Source of the DNA: Poa pratensis
Lineage: Eukaryota; Streptophyta; Magnoliopsida; Poales; Poaceae
Direction of reading: 5' to 3'
DNA length: 64,000 bases
Assembly (NCBI GenBank): GCA_947311845.1
Contig: CAMZMU010000052.1
Location: forward strand, 135,090,919-135,154,918
This document shows positions 48,111 through 60,049 of the stretch, piece after piece; the first letter of the stretch is position 1, and each line of letters opens with the position of its first letter. Under the pieces are notes generated by a model. The model had not been told where the DNA came from, searched no databases, and was given only the letters and a program-made list of their open reading frames with translations. A program made the translations under genes and the position numbers.

Positions 48111-48870
48111 CTCTGGATTCTAAATTTCAAATCGTTTTATCTTTCAAACGACAAATCCGATTGAAAATCCGTTTTCACCAATAAATCGGTCGCGGCGAGA
48201 TCTTCAAAACTAGATCACATATTGATATGTTTCGACAACTTTTTTTTTGGGCAAAAAGTTACCAACCCCATAAAACATGAGTTATCAAGGCAAAATTTCG
48301 AGAACGAGCTTAATCACGCATGCATGTACTACGAAGGTGGCATTCCCTTTCATAATTTTCCCTCTCACATGGATGAAATGATTGATCGATGCATGCATGC
48401 ACTACGAGACGAAAAATGCGGATGTCATTTATATTCTCTCCAAATTTGAAATTTCAAAATGTTTTATCTTTCAAACGACAAATCAAACTAAAAATTCGTT
48501 TTCACCATTAAATCGGTTGCGACGATATCTTCAAAACTAGATCTCATATTTATATGTTTTGACAACTTTTTTTTTTGGCTAAAAGTTACCAACCCCACTG
48601 TACGTGAGTTATCAAGGTAAAATATAAGAGTTACCAACCTCAAAATTTATGGTGACTTTTCTTTCGACATCTTTGTTGGATTAGAATCACTCGCATGATT
48701 TCTGATACTTTTGATAGCTTTGTATGTCCTGGTGAGCCATTTACAAAAAGTGTTGCATGCATACACTAGAGCGTATGCATTCAAAAAGTTTTGTCTCTCA
48801 AACGATACGTGTGATTTAAGATTCTCTTTCACCAATAAAACCGGTCACGACGAGATCTTAGAACTAACTG
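48110..48870 (+). repeat. Direct repeats of about 330 bp
   Basis: The unit with tttatctttcaaacgacaaat, cggtcgcggcgagatctt and aaaagttaccaacccca appears at about 48130-48290 and 48440-48640, and partly again near 48790-48870. No gene is seen. Confidence 0.65.
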
Positions 48871-48871
48871 A

Positions 48872-50070
48872 AGTGTTACCAAGCATGTAGCGCAGAAATT
48901 ACCAACATAAAACTAGTAGATGATGATACCAATCACATAGCAAGCATGTTATCAATCCTTAAAATAAATAAAGTGTTACCAAACATTCAGAGCACGAGTT
49001 ACTAACCAAAAAAAAGTATATGATGATACCAAGTACCTACCAAGCAAGTTACCGATCCTAATACTAACTAAAGTGTTACCACCAAGCATCTGGCGCACCG
49101 ATTACCAACCTAAAAACTAGTAGATGATGCAAGTTACCGATCTTAAAACTAAACTGAAGTGTTACCAAGAATTAAGCGCATGAATTATCAAATTAAAAAC
49201 TAGTACACGTTGATACCAACAACATAGCCAGTGAGTTACCGATTCTAGGACTAACTAAACTAAAGTGTTGCCAAGCATCTATCGCATGAATTACCAATCT
49301 GAAAACTAGTAGATGATGATACCAAGCACATAGCAAACGAGTTACCAATCATAGGACTAATAAAGTGTTACCAACCATCTAGCGCAAGAATTATCAATCT
49401 AAAAACTAGTACATGATGACCAAGTACCTAACAAGCAAGTTACCGATGCTATAACAAACTAAAAGTGTTACCAAGCAGCTAGAGCATGAGTTACCAATCT
49501 AAATACTAGTACATGATGATACCAAGTACCTAGCAAATAAGTTACCGATCCTATGACTAACTAAAATGTTACCAAGCATATAGCGCACAAATTACCAAAT
49601 TAAAAACTAGTACATGATGATATCAAACACATAGCCAGTGAATTACCGATCCTAGGACTATCTAAAGTGTTGCCAAGCATCTATCGCATGAATTACCAAC
49701 CTGAAAACTAGTAGATGATGATACCGAGCCATAGCAAACGAGTTACCGATGCTAGGACTAATAAAGTGTTACCAACCATCCAGCGCACGAATTATCAATC
49801 TAAAAACTAGTACATGATGATACCAAGTACTTACCAAGCAAGTTACCGATCCTATAACAAACTAAAAGTGTTACCAAGCATCTAGAGCACGAGTTACCAA
49901 TCTAAATACTAGTACATGATGATACCAAGTACCTAGCAAGCAAGTTACCGATCATACGACTAACTAAAGTGTTGCCAAGCATCTATACCATGAATTGCCA
50001 ACCTAAAAAAGTAGTAGATGATGATACTAACTACAAAGCAAACAAGTTACTAATCCTAGAACTAGCTAAA
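48872..50070 (+). repeat. Tandem array, about 100-bp units with a 400-bp higher-order period
   Basis: Units open with agtgttaccaagcatct-type sequence at about 48872, 48972, 49072, 49158, 49264, 49364, 49464, 49565, 49666, 49765, 49867 and 49968. From 49158 the unit types run D-A-B-C-D-A-B-C-A, so like units recur about every 400 bases. A units have gccaagcatctat, B units accaaccatc, C units the tag agagca, D units catagccagtga. No coding capacity is seen. Confidence 0.8.
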
Positions 50071-50097
50071 GAGAATTTACTCCTATAACCCACTATC

Positions 50098-50763
50098 CCA
50101 AAAAGAGAATTATAAAATTATATTGGGAACCTTTTTACAAGCGAAAATCGAAGCTTTTTGTTCATCAAGAATCTATTTTTATCAAAATATGTAGTAGTCT
50201 TAACTATGTTTTCTATTATTTTTATACTTCTATTATTTTTATACTAGTACAAAGTGGTAATTCTTTTCTATTCAATTTTTTTACTAGTAGAAAGCGGAAT
50301 TTCTCTATTTCCCACCCATTTTTATTTACCCTAATAAACCAGTGTCCCAACAAATTTCTAAAAGGTGCTATGGACATATTTAGGGGAAACAAGTATCAAT
50401 ATATTCATCGGTTACGTAAAATATTATGTTATATACATTAGAATTATTTATTAGTTCAAAATTTTCATGTAAGGTAGGGCCCCATTTTAGATTTTCGCAA
50501 TGGGCCCCGAATTTTGCCGGTCCGGCCCTATCTGAGAATCTATTTAGATCAAAATATGTAGTAGTCGAATTATATTTCTGTTATTTTATACTAGTAAGAA
50601 GTAGTTGTTCTTTTCCATTGTAATTTTTTGTACTAGTAGGAAGTGGATTTTCCTATTTTCCGCCCATTTTTATTTACCCTAAAAAATCGCTGTCCCAAAA
50701 AAAGAATTGAAAAATTATACTTGGTATTTTTTTGCAGGCAAAATTCGAATATTTTGTTTTCAA
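50098..50763. repeat. Duplicated AT-rich segments
   Basis: Two segments share atcaaaatatgtagtagtc and cccatttttatttaccct (about 50165-50350 and 50530-50700). A further pair, near 50098 and 50697, flanks them. The part in between has no gene. Confidence 0.55.
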
Positions 50764-51439
50764 CGTGAAAAGGGAATAGAAAAAAGGGAATAGTAAAAAA
50801 GGGTGACGCTCCGGGTTTGGTTTGAAACGTGACAGTGGTGCATGTGCGAGATGGAAAAAAAAAGAGAAAAAAGCTCACGTCCCGTGCATGCAGCAGGGTC
50901 AGTAGCAAAGGGCAAAAAGTGTAGGCAAATAAATGCACCGTCAATGCGTTAATGGAGAGTGAATAAAAGGGAATAAAGGAGCACCACGCGTGGCCAGCTA
51001 GGCAGCGAGGAAAGGAATGTAAAACAGGCACGCGATTAAATCTACCATGTGTAATTAATGCAGACAGAATAAAAGGGAATAGGGATGGCGCGCTGGACCG
51101 AACCGTCCGAGCGCTCGCACGTTCGAAACAAAGCTTTTCCGCAAACCATGACAGTCATAAGCCCAGCTCACGTTTATCCCGGCCTCTCTACCAACTAAAT
51201 GTGCACATTGCCATATTATTACGATGAAAAAGACATCAAAATGCGCTAATAGAAATGACAGGCTACTTGTAGCATGAAAAACTACTTATAGCATATAAGG
51301 CATAGCCTCCAACTATGGGTACGGACATTGGCAGAGGAAGGATTGCTTAATTTCCCATGTTAGGGGTGCCGATTAGAGCAAAATTTTCAAAAATCATCAT
51401 TGTTCATATGAATTTAGGAGCAAATCAATGGTGTTAGGT

Positions 51440-51472
<33 letters not shown>
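51440..51472 (+). repeat. Poly-G run, 33 bases
   Basis: An uninterrupted run of 33 G followed by cccc. It may form quadruplex DNA, but the length could be set by assembly. Confidence 0.85.
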
Positions 51473-51476
<4 letters not shown>

Positions 51477-52145
51477 TGCTGGTCCCCCCCTATCTCCGCC
51501 AGTGGGTACGGTGGTTCCTATAAAAAGAGTTCTAGGGTGAAACTCTTCTAACCAGCAAGTAAGCCGCGTTTGACCCCTTCAATGGAAGTAGCACATGTAT
51601 ACATTGGAAGAGGTCCTGAGCACCGTCATCTATTGTGAGGACTACTGCAGAGCTTGATCAAAGTTGTTGAAAGGGCCAAACAGAGTTGAGGTGGTCAAGA
51701 AGAAAACTTATGCATAAACTTTAAGTAATATTTGATATTTGGTCATAGTAAAAATGAGTATTCCTAAGAATTTCCCTATAGTAGGAGGCATGGCCCCTTT
51801 GACACTTTGGTTGCTACATCTTCCAACAGCTGCGAACGGGGTTCGGGAGGATGGAGGTGGCCAAGTTGTGAGAAGGGGGCAACATTCACGTCTCTTAACT
51901 AGGCAAACTGTCTCAATGTTGTCTTACACGGATTGTACCATCTTTCATAACGATTTTTTTCGAACAAAGCGTTGAAGTTTTGCCTTTGCGTTGAGAAGAA
52001 GAGAACATGTTTCATGACAATCACTTGATTGGGCTATGAATCATCAGATGGTATTTTCTCCTCACCAAAAGTATGTTTTATGCAAGTTTTTCTCAAAGTC
52101 AAATATATAAAGTTTGACAAAGTATATGGAAAAAATATCAACATC

Positions 52146-52172
52146 AACAATACAATACAATACAATACAATA
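52146..52172 (+). repeat. (acaat)n microsatellite
   Basis: Five copies of acaat/atacaa in a row, a simple sequence repeat. Confidence 0.85.
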
Positions 52173-53042
52173 GAAATGCATACAATATGAATGCATATTT
52201 ATGATGGTTATTACTTCTAATAACATTGATTTGATGTTAGAGATGTTGATGTATTCTCTATATACTTGGTAGAACTTTACATAATTTTACTTTAGCCGAA
52301 ACTTATATGCAACCTATTTTGAAACGGAGAGTGCATGAAGAAGCTAGATAGCAATGGTGAATATTACAGATTCATAGGGATGCACGAATGGATTCAAATA
52401 TAAACGCACATGTCATAGTGGATCCCTACTAAATTTCACTCATAGCTACAGTCCAAAAGGGCGAACGAAATCCTCTAGATTCAGTGCACCTGCGAGAGCA
52501 CCTCCTATTAAGATATCATAAGCAAATCAAGCAGTCGTATCGGGGAGTCACAAGATTGCAATGTTTTGCGCGAATGACGACGGACAACGATATCTTTTGC
52601 CGGTGCCGGAAACGAGTTCGCTTTATCTAGTCATCTGCAAAACCTATCGAGGAACTTTGCAAAAATGTGTATGGCCGGTTAACCTTCAGTCACTTGTTAA
52701 TTTCATATCAACATCTCATCCTTGACTCCTTGTAGACTTGTATCAGTATAACTGTAAATTACAGTACAGTTATAGTGCATCGTCGCGACTTATACGTCAA
52801 CGTCATGGCTAGTTCCTTCGACTAGGATGTTAATGGTGATCCGACGCAGCCGGGGAAGACAAGCAAAGAGGTCAACGAGATCCTTTGGCGGCTGTGTGTA
52901 AACAGGAACAAATAAATTCAGAGACTCGAAGTGAGCACACTGGACACAGTGGCTTGCCAAAGCAAAAGCAGTACTACGTGCGATCTGGTTAGTGGCCTGT
53001 GCTGATCGGTGATAGTGCAGAAGAACTGCACATCCACAGTGA

Positions 53043-53901
53043 GGCCTTGTTTATTTTAGGGGCATGGGAAGAGTGGGATGAGAGGGGATTTGGTGAACAC
53101 CCAATCCCCACAAATCACCATAAATACTCTTCCCCTACACTACACTAGCATGGATTACAATTTTTGTGTTAGGCAAAAATTGTTGGTGCCAAGCGTCAAG
53201 CCCTATCTAGCTCTCTCTCACTCACGGACTCGAGGTAGAAGAAGACACAAGGTTTTTCCCGGCCGGCGCACGAACGCCGCCGTGGGCGCACCAACGCCCT
53301 AGTCTTTTTTCTGTATTCACTTGGCACACTTTGATCTGTACAGGAGAGGGGGGTTTTATACCTGGTGAGCTCGCACACACTAGCTAGCACACGCACGCAC
53401 GCATCCACTAAGCTAGCCACTACCAGCACGAGCGCACGACCTACATGCACGCCATACTCAGCTGCTTGATCCGCAGACTCCGGCCGCGCGCTTGACGCGC
53501 TCCAACGCGCAACGACCACCACCTCCGCTCGACAACGCCACCATTTGCTTCCTCGACGACCTCACGCCGAGCTCCACCGCGCACGCACGCCCTGCGTACG
53601 CACACCCCGCGCACGAACGCGTCCTTCTCCTCCAGTGGTCCGCGCACCCTCGGCTCGCGCCCATGTCGCGCTCCGACGCGACAACGCGGCCGCCCGAGCC
53701 GCCTTCACCTCGCCGCATGAACGGCTTCTCGCTCACCCGGTGGTCCGCGCACCTCGGCTCGCGCCCATGTTGGTAGAGTATATTTGGGATTATCCCCTCA
53801 CATCCCCTAAATACACTAGAAGTAAACAAACTAGTGGGGATTTTCTGCGATCCGGATAATCCCCTCCCATCCCCTAAAATACACTAGAGGTAAACAAGGC
53901 C
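53043..53901. mobile_element. PIF/Harbinger-like non-autonomous element
   Basis: Ends ggccttgttta (53043) and taaacaaggcc (to 53901) are exact inverted repeats, flanked by tga on both sides, a 3-bp duplication. Further internal inverted similarity involves catcccctaaatacac-type sequence. The GC-rich centre (53380-53760) has frames on both strands without domain support. Confidence 0.72.
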
Positions 53902-53904
53902 TGA

Positions 53905-54860
53905 GTGTGTGTTTATCCTCATACCACACGATAAGGATCGAGCTTGATGACGGTTTCTCGTCTGATTCAGCCTTAATTTCGTATTACTAGGACCCAGGCA
54001 TTATGATTTCCATCTTTGCTGATTTCCTAAGTAAGGAACCTCCTGACAGCGCCCGGTTCCTGGGACCTAGCCCCTTTCAACGTCTCCTTTTTGAACGGAA
54101 CACCACTTGCCTCGCCAAAAGTCGCAACTTTCTGAATTTTCTCCGGCAGGCTTGAGACTTTCAGAGGACGGGAGGAGGAAGAATCCTGGGCTACCCGTGC
54201 CCTGTGATTCCTGCAGGGAGGAAAGCGATCCTGTGGGTCACTAACTAACGGGAGGAAAAGGCGTTTGCCGAAAATAAAAAAGGTTTTCTGATAGGAGTTT
54301 AGTCAGGGTTCCATCATCTGATCCTATTAGTAGAACAGTTGATTTGGTTTGTATGCACATGCCTCTTTATATCATGTTAAGACTCTCTCCCCATCACTAG
54401 GATTGGCCAGGATCTATTGCCTGTCTCCCACGGCATTTTCTTTATTTTTTTGCTTAAATTAAGCCCTCTTCCTCGTTCATTTCATATCAAAACAAAAATC
54501 ATCTTGCTCGTTTTTCCTCTGAACTTATCTGATGGAAAGAGGTGTGCCCACGAAGGGAGTGGGACAGATCTGACTGTCACCACTCCTGGATCTTATTCGC
54601 ATTCAGATCGAGATTATTGTTTGTGATGCTATGGTGGCCCGTGGCCGTGAACTCCATCCAACAAAGAGTCCACCCACCCACCCACTCACCAATCCACCCT
54701 CGTCACCAAGTAAAGGTCAGGAGAAATGTGCTCCCAAAAGTTGGTAATAGCAACCATACGCAGCCATTTAACATAAATAAATAAAATACACGGTATGGTA
54801 GAATGCCTAACAGTTTTACTGTAAAAAATAAACTAATTCCAAATATGCAAGTTGCGCCAT
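53905..54860. other. No gene seen
   Basis: About 1 kb between the Harbinger-like element and the LINE remnant, without a supported frame. Confidence 0.5.
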
Positions 54861-54867
54861 ATCCACC

Positions 54868-55440
54868 CTGAAACGGTTCAACACTTGTGGCACGAGTGTT
54901 CTTTCACAATCTCGGTGGTGCGTGACTCCATTCTTGTGTAGGGGTGTTGGCGGACGTCCGCCCAGACTTCGAATCGTACGCTGCATGTACGTATGCTACA
55001 TGTAGTGTAGACAAATTCGTTATTTTTTCTGCACAAATCCTTTCCGACGGAGCCGCCGGATCGTCCACCAAACATCCATATTCTTGTGGCAACTAACCAT
55101 CCCTTCTATCATTGGTGGAACAACTACATCAAAAACCTGAGCGAAGATGACAAGAGGGTTGCCAGTGGCATTATTTGCTACATCATTTGGGGACTTTTTA
55201 AAGAAATAAATGAGGCCTTGGCGACATTGGATGTGGTTCGGCTCATCCATGACAAGATTACAATGCGGGTTTTGCCCACATAGATGACCTCAGAGACCGG
55301 GTTTGGAAGGTAACTTCGGTTTTCTAACTTGTGGCCGTATCGGCTCAGGGATTTTGCTTCTCCAGGCATTCTTGGATATATTTTTTTCTCTCTTCTATTC
55401 GTTTGAATGGCAGAGCTCCTGCCTTAAACCCTAAAAAACA
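54868..55440 (+). pseudogene. 3' end of a LINE reverse-transcriptase ORF, truncated
   Basis: The stretch near 54868 reads ETVQHLWHECSFTIS, like the zinc-binding segment at the C-terminus of plant LINE ORF2 (zf-RVT family). After stops it continues from 55086 with FYHWWNNYIKNLSEDDKRV and IICYIIWGLFKEINEAL, matching the W-N-W-K-E-R-N type signature that follows in such elements. The RT catalytic core is absent, so this is a 5'-truncated, stop-ridden remnant. The likely 3' end is before 55440, but no poly(A) tail is visible. Confidence 0.6.
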
Positions 55441-56664
55441 CAGCACCGTTGAACACTGACACTGCACTCCTATGCCATCGAGTGGTTTGCAAAAAGCAAT
55501 CTCAATGGGTCTAGCACCGTGGGGCCCATCTTTCAGCCGCTAATCGCCGTATAGTTGGGTAAAAGGCCGTGCGTACGGCGAGCAACATGGCTAAAGAAAG
55601 GAGCAAGTACGGCGTCCCCTTTGCTTTCGTGGTGGAAAAAGCCAATCGAAAGTCGAGAAATATCCGGACGTGTACGAGAGCAATCCAACCCAATCCACGT
55701 CGATGGACCACGCGTACGTCGTAACCTAACCTACCCCCACCGTGGTGACCGCCCGCCGCCGCCACGCAACGCAAACCGGCCGTCGTCCGATGAGGGCGGG
55801 CGCACGCGTCACGGACGGCCAACCGGAGCGAGGGTAGGAAGCCAATGACACCAGGAGGTGCGTGCGTGCGTGCGTGTGATGAGCACGGTGGTCACGCGTG
55901 GGCGCGCCACCATTTCCCAGGCGTCGCCGCCGCTAGTGCGCGGCGCGGCGCGTGCGTGCCTGAGCGGCGATCGTCCGTCAGATGATTTCAAAACCATGAT
56001 GAGAGCCGAGATCCAGAGCTACAGCTAGGCCCCACGCTCCGCCGTCCTCTGGCGCGCCGCGCACATCTCGAGCGGGCGGAGCGCACCTGCCCCGGCCAGC
56101 GTCCGTGCTCCTACAAGGCCGGCAGCGCCGACCTCTCCCGAGATGGGAGCCGAGATATGTCTGAGATCGCCGCACGTGGTCTCGCCCGCCCGGTACACGT
56201 ATCATCGGCGGTATTGTACGGCCGATCTCAGCCTCTACATCCATCCCTGTTTATTGCTACTGGTACTCTCTCCTACCATCTTCAACCACACACACAGGGA
56301 GAGGTCTGCCGTGCCGGCAGCGTTGAATGGCGGACGGCGGTTGGGCAGAGCGGGGATGGCTATGCCGTATGGGCGGAAGCAACGAACTGGTCCAGGGACG
56401 GCGATGAAGATGACGACAAGGTCGGCATCAGCCGGCCGCTTTCATCCATGGCTGCCGGGTCAAGCAAGTTAGGCAGGCGGCTTGACGCAGCTGTGACCGT
56501 GCCACAGTTCTTCCATTTCCACCTATCTCCGTGCTAGAATTCCACATTTTCTGGTACCACGGTACCCATCTCTGAGCTCGATCTCCCTGCAATGCACCCG
56601 TTCAAGCATCTGCTGGTACGAAATCATGAAAGAAGAAGAATTCAAGCAAGCAAGCAACCAGTAC
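55441..56664. other. No supported gene
   Basis: GC-rich DNA with many overlapping frames on both strands, which is what composition alone predicts. Short (tgcg)n repeats lie at 55858-55878. A real small gene cannot be excluded. Confidence 0.45.
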
Positions 56665-56684
56665 TGAGGAGCAGCATTGTGAGC

Positions 56685-56690
56685 TTTATT
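56685..56690 (-). terminator. Polyadenylation signal of the PLATZ gene
   Basis: On the minus strand the hexamer is AATAAA, about 480 bp after the stop codon at 57171. It is a plausible 3' UTR end. Confidence 0.45.
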
Positions 56691-57170
56691 ACATGACAGA
56701 TATGAACACCGGAGTAGAGAGCATTCCCCATCCATCTGTGACAGTATACATATATGTACATCTACCATATCAAACACACCTAAGAAGAAAGCCTATAGGA
56801 AGTTTTGCAAAACTTAGCTACTACCATCACAGAGTAACTTCTACATACTACCTCCGGCCAGTTCCGGGGAGACGAAGACAAACCCTTCTTGTTACTAGCA
56901 CAGTAACTGTCTGTAACTATGAAGTAGTGGTAAAACTATCCATGCCATGCATTTCCCAGCATTGCAGTGCACCGGCCTCCTCGTCCAGAAGCGCAGAGGT
57001 GCGGCGGCAATGGGGGCGCTCGTTATTGCTTTAGCTGCTGCTTGTGGTATCGTAGAACAGAACAAGAACAAACTATAGAGGTAGATATGGGGATGTGTAT
57101 GCTACAGTGGTGTACCGCTCGATCTTCCTCGGCGAGGGGGCCGGGGCGTGCGCTGTTGCTCTGCTCTGGT

Positions 57171-58448
57171 CTAGAACTCGACGATGAGGCTGCCGAAGGG
57201 CGACCGGTGCGGGATGCCCTTGCGCCGCTTGGCGGTGGCCGGCGGGGTGGACGGGCTGAAGCTCTGCACCACGCTGCTGCTCTTGTCGCCAGGGCTCCCG
57301 CCGCTGGTGATGGTGGACGAGTCGTCCGAGTCCGACGCCGCGCTGGCCTTCTTCAGCTTCGTCTTCTTGCCGGCGGCGTGCTTCTTCCGGCCGCGGTACT
57401 CGCCGGAGGTGCCAACGATCTGCGCGTGTTGCACCACAGAACAGTTAAACAGAACTCAATCACAAATTCACAATGCCGAGCTGCTGAACTCGAGAAATCT
57501 TGGAATGAACAGGCGTTGACTAGTTGACTGGGTGGTGCACCGATTTACTGACCTTGCATCCGAGGGAGCAGAAGCGGAAGGTGTCGAGCAGGCTGCGCTC
57601 GCAGACCTCGCAGGTGTTGGTGACGCCCTTGCCGGGCCTGGGCTGCGGGCGCTCGTTGAGGAACACAACGCGCGCGCTGTTAATGATGTAGGTCTGCACG
57701 CCGGTGATGTCCAGCACCTTCTGGATCTCCGACACCCGGATCACGTCGTGGTACGAGGACCTCCGTATCTGCACCCACCGAAACAAACACATGTCAGAGA
57801 TTCAGAGAAGAGAGATGGGGATAGAACAGGGCCATTTCTCATGCCGGTTCGGGGAAGTTCGTTATCCCCGCTCCTCGGAGGTTTCCACTTTCGAATGCGT
57901 GTGGGTGAAGAGAGGCCGTTGAGAGCTGCTGGAGGATAGAGCTAGCTACCACAAGGCTATCTAGCTTTGAGAGAGAGGGACTCTTTTGTTTCAGTCAAGA
58001 ACAAGAAACCCGAGAGCGTGGTGCCGAAAGGAGGAAGAGGATGAATCCAATGCGAGGAAGAAGAAGGAAGAAGAGATGGTACCTGGATGGCGTGGTGGCC
58101 GTGGTGGTATGCGAGGCACTGTGAGCAGAGGGCGCCGCTGATGCAGTCGAGGCAGTACATGTTGCACTCGCACTTGTGGGCGTCGGCGTGCATCTTGCAT
58201 TGCCCGAAGAAGCTCGTCGCCAGCAGCGGCTTGAGCCACGGCGGCCACCGCTGGTTCTCCGCCTCGTCTCCTCCCTGCATCCCATCCGCCATTAATCAGT
58301 TAGCACCAATCAAGCAGGAAGCAGAGCATTTAATGGAAAGCAGAGCAGCAGAAGCAAAGAGGTAGATGTTACTAGTACTTACCATGTGGCCGCCTCTGGT
58401 GTTGATTCTGAGCAGCAGCGTCGAGTCATGGTGGAATGCCATTTCCAT
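57171..58448 (-). CDS. PLATZ zinc-binding transcription factor
   Basis: Four exons, 58448-58383, 58274-58083, 57768-57553 and 57419-57171, with GT/AG borders and all splitting between codons, give 240 aa without a break. PLATZ proteins bind A/T-rich DNA in the nucleus and mostly repress transcription; several grass members act in seed development (family knowledge). Exon 2 holds the first zinc-binding part ([19 protein letters not shown], then [12 protein letters not shown]). Exon 3 holds [19 protein letters not shown], the [19 protein letters not shown] block and the second Cys group CEVCERSL / FCSLGCK. The C-terminus is basic ([13 protein letters not shown]), then Ser-rich, then [15 protein letters not shown], which is conserved in the family. 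The start at 58448 gives MEMAFHHDS; a second ATG two codons on is an alternative. Confidence 0.95.
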
Positions 58449-59240
58449 GCTTCAAACTCAACACGGCAAGATTCCTGGTGCGTGCAGAGCGAGAAGGAAG
58501 AAGGGTGCGAGCTGAGCGGAGCGGAGGATTCGAGGGGAGGGAAAGGGGGAGAGTGGGCTTTGGAAGAAAGAAGCGGAGGCAGAGGAAAGCGGAGGAGGTC
58601 TTTGTAGACCGGGAGAAAGGGGAGCAAGTGTCACGGCCAGCACTGGTACACGGTGGTGCTAAACCTAACCGGTAGGGTGGATGGCCCCTTTCAGGGGAGC
58701 GTTTGTTCCGTAGCGACGCCGGTCGCCCCGTTCGTTCTTATCTCCTCCCAGCCGGATCCGGGCCACAGCGGGCTCGGACTCTGGACCCTCACTCACGCTT
58801 CATGGGACTGGACGGAATCTAGCCCTGCTCCGTTTTAAATTGGTGCACTGTTGCTTCCCGGGCGGGGAGTGGTGGCCGCCGTGGAATGGAGCCTGTGTTG
58901 TCCTGTCGAGAGGGGAATTTTACGTCGGCGGCAGACCATTAATTGGTGATTATGCGTGGTGCTTCGTGCGGTTTCTTTCCCGGTTCGTCACTGGCTCCAC
59001 CGGGGAGTGCCGATTTTGGCTGCTATGCTATGAGGCGCACAAAGCGCCAAAGCAAGCACCCACACACGTTTTCTCCGCGGGAAAGTTACGGCCACTAACC
59101 ACGCCATTACCGAGTGTGCACACTATCGGAGGACAGACAGAAAAATAACCACGCCGTCCACTCACTCTTGGTGCGTTGAACCCGATGGAGGGAGAGGGAT
59201 CGGATGCTTCCTCCCGCATTATCAAGTGGATGTTGTCTCG
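58449..59240. other. Upstream region of the PLATZ gene
   Basis: Reading leftward, the first 180 bases are CT-rich, typical of a grass 5' leader. I cannot place a TATA box. The frames here are compositional. Confidence 0.5.
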
Positions 59241-59244
59241 GTTA

Positions 59245-60049
59245 GGGCATCTATAATGGAGAGTTTAGGGAGATGCTGAAAAATAAACTGGTTTTTATCT
59301 AAACATTGGTGCTTATTTCTATACCTAACAATAAAAGCGGTAAGGTTTCTTCCTCCTATATTTTTGTCCGTTTTTTAGTCCGTCGCTTTTCGTTTCGTAC
59401 GTCGTCCCACTCCTCCCCGTTATCGTTTGATTCATCGCGGAAAGTGTCCGAAGACCGCACCTCACCCGTGCGCGTGCCGTGACCGTCCTCCAGTCCAATC
59501 TGCAGGCCTCTACAAAAACCCGCACGACCCTCCTTTCTCGCTATCATTTCCGTTTGTTTATGTCGATCTCTTTTCCACTCCCATACGGCAAACGCCGAAA
59601 TTGCTCCTCCTACCCGGCGGGAATCGGGGCGTTCGGGACGGCTACCATGGTCGTGATCAGGACGTAACGGGAATAGGCGGTGGTGCGGTTTAGCGCTGAT
59701 GTGTTCTCGGCGCCGACGCCGCCGAGATGAAGGCCTCCGCCGGCACCATGCACCGAATTTCAGGTTTAAGCAATGAACAATGATGAAGTTTGAGATATGA
59801 ATCTGAATCATCACTTCCGTTAGCGGCGAAGGCGACGACCGACGGTGGCGCCCGTGGCTGAGACCTCAGGAATACTCCCAGCGGCGCGACTGAGGGGAGC
59901 CGCGGGGCTTCGTCACGGTGCTGGCGACGTCCACGGTCATCGCCAGGTTCTAGGTCGTGTTTCAAGTTCTCTCGGTCATGGGCAGCGGGGATCAGTTCTA
60001 TTTTTATTTTTGTAAGCACCTCTCTAAATACTCCACATTGTACATAACC
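59245..60049. mobile_element. Possible degenerate TIR element
   Basis: The left sequence ctataatggagagtttaggg and the reversed right sequence gtacaatgtggagtatttag are similar, suggesting old inverted termini about 800 bp apart. I could not define a target duplication. The frames inside are GC-rich and unsupported. Confidence 0.35.

Larger units (their letters stand above)
50764..53039. other. No gene seen
   Basis: About 2.3 kb with no supported frame. It contains a poly-G run (51440-51472) and an (acaat)n microsatellite (52146-52172). Confidence 0.55.

Noticed and set aside
48872..50070. CRISPR-like array of regularly spaced repeats
   Set aside because: Units are contiguous 100-bp monomers that diverge gradually, with no unique spacers, in a plant genome.
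53380..53860. Arg/Ala-rich frames inside the Harbinger-like element
   Set aside because: Composition-driven and overlapping on both strands; the interval is fully bounded by inverted ends.
55511..56540. GC-rich frames of up to 126 aa on both strands
   Set aside because: No motif, no consistent frame preference, and competing antisense frames.
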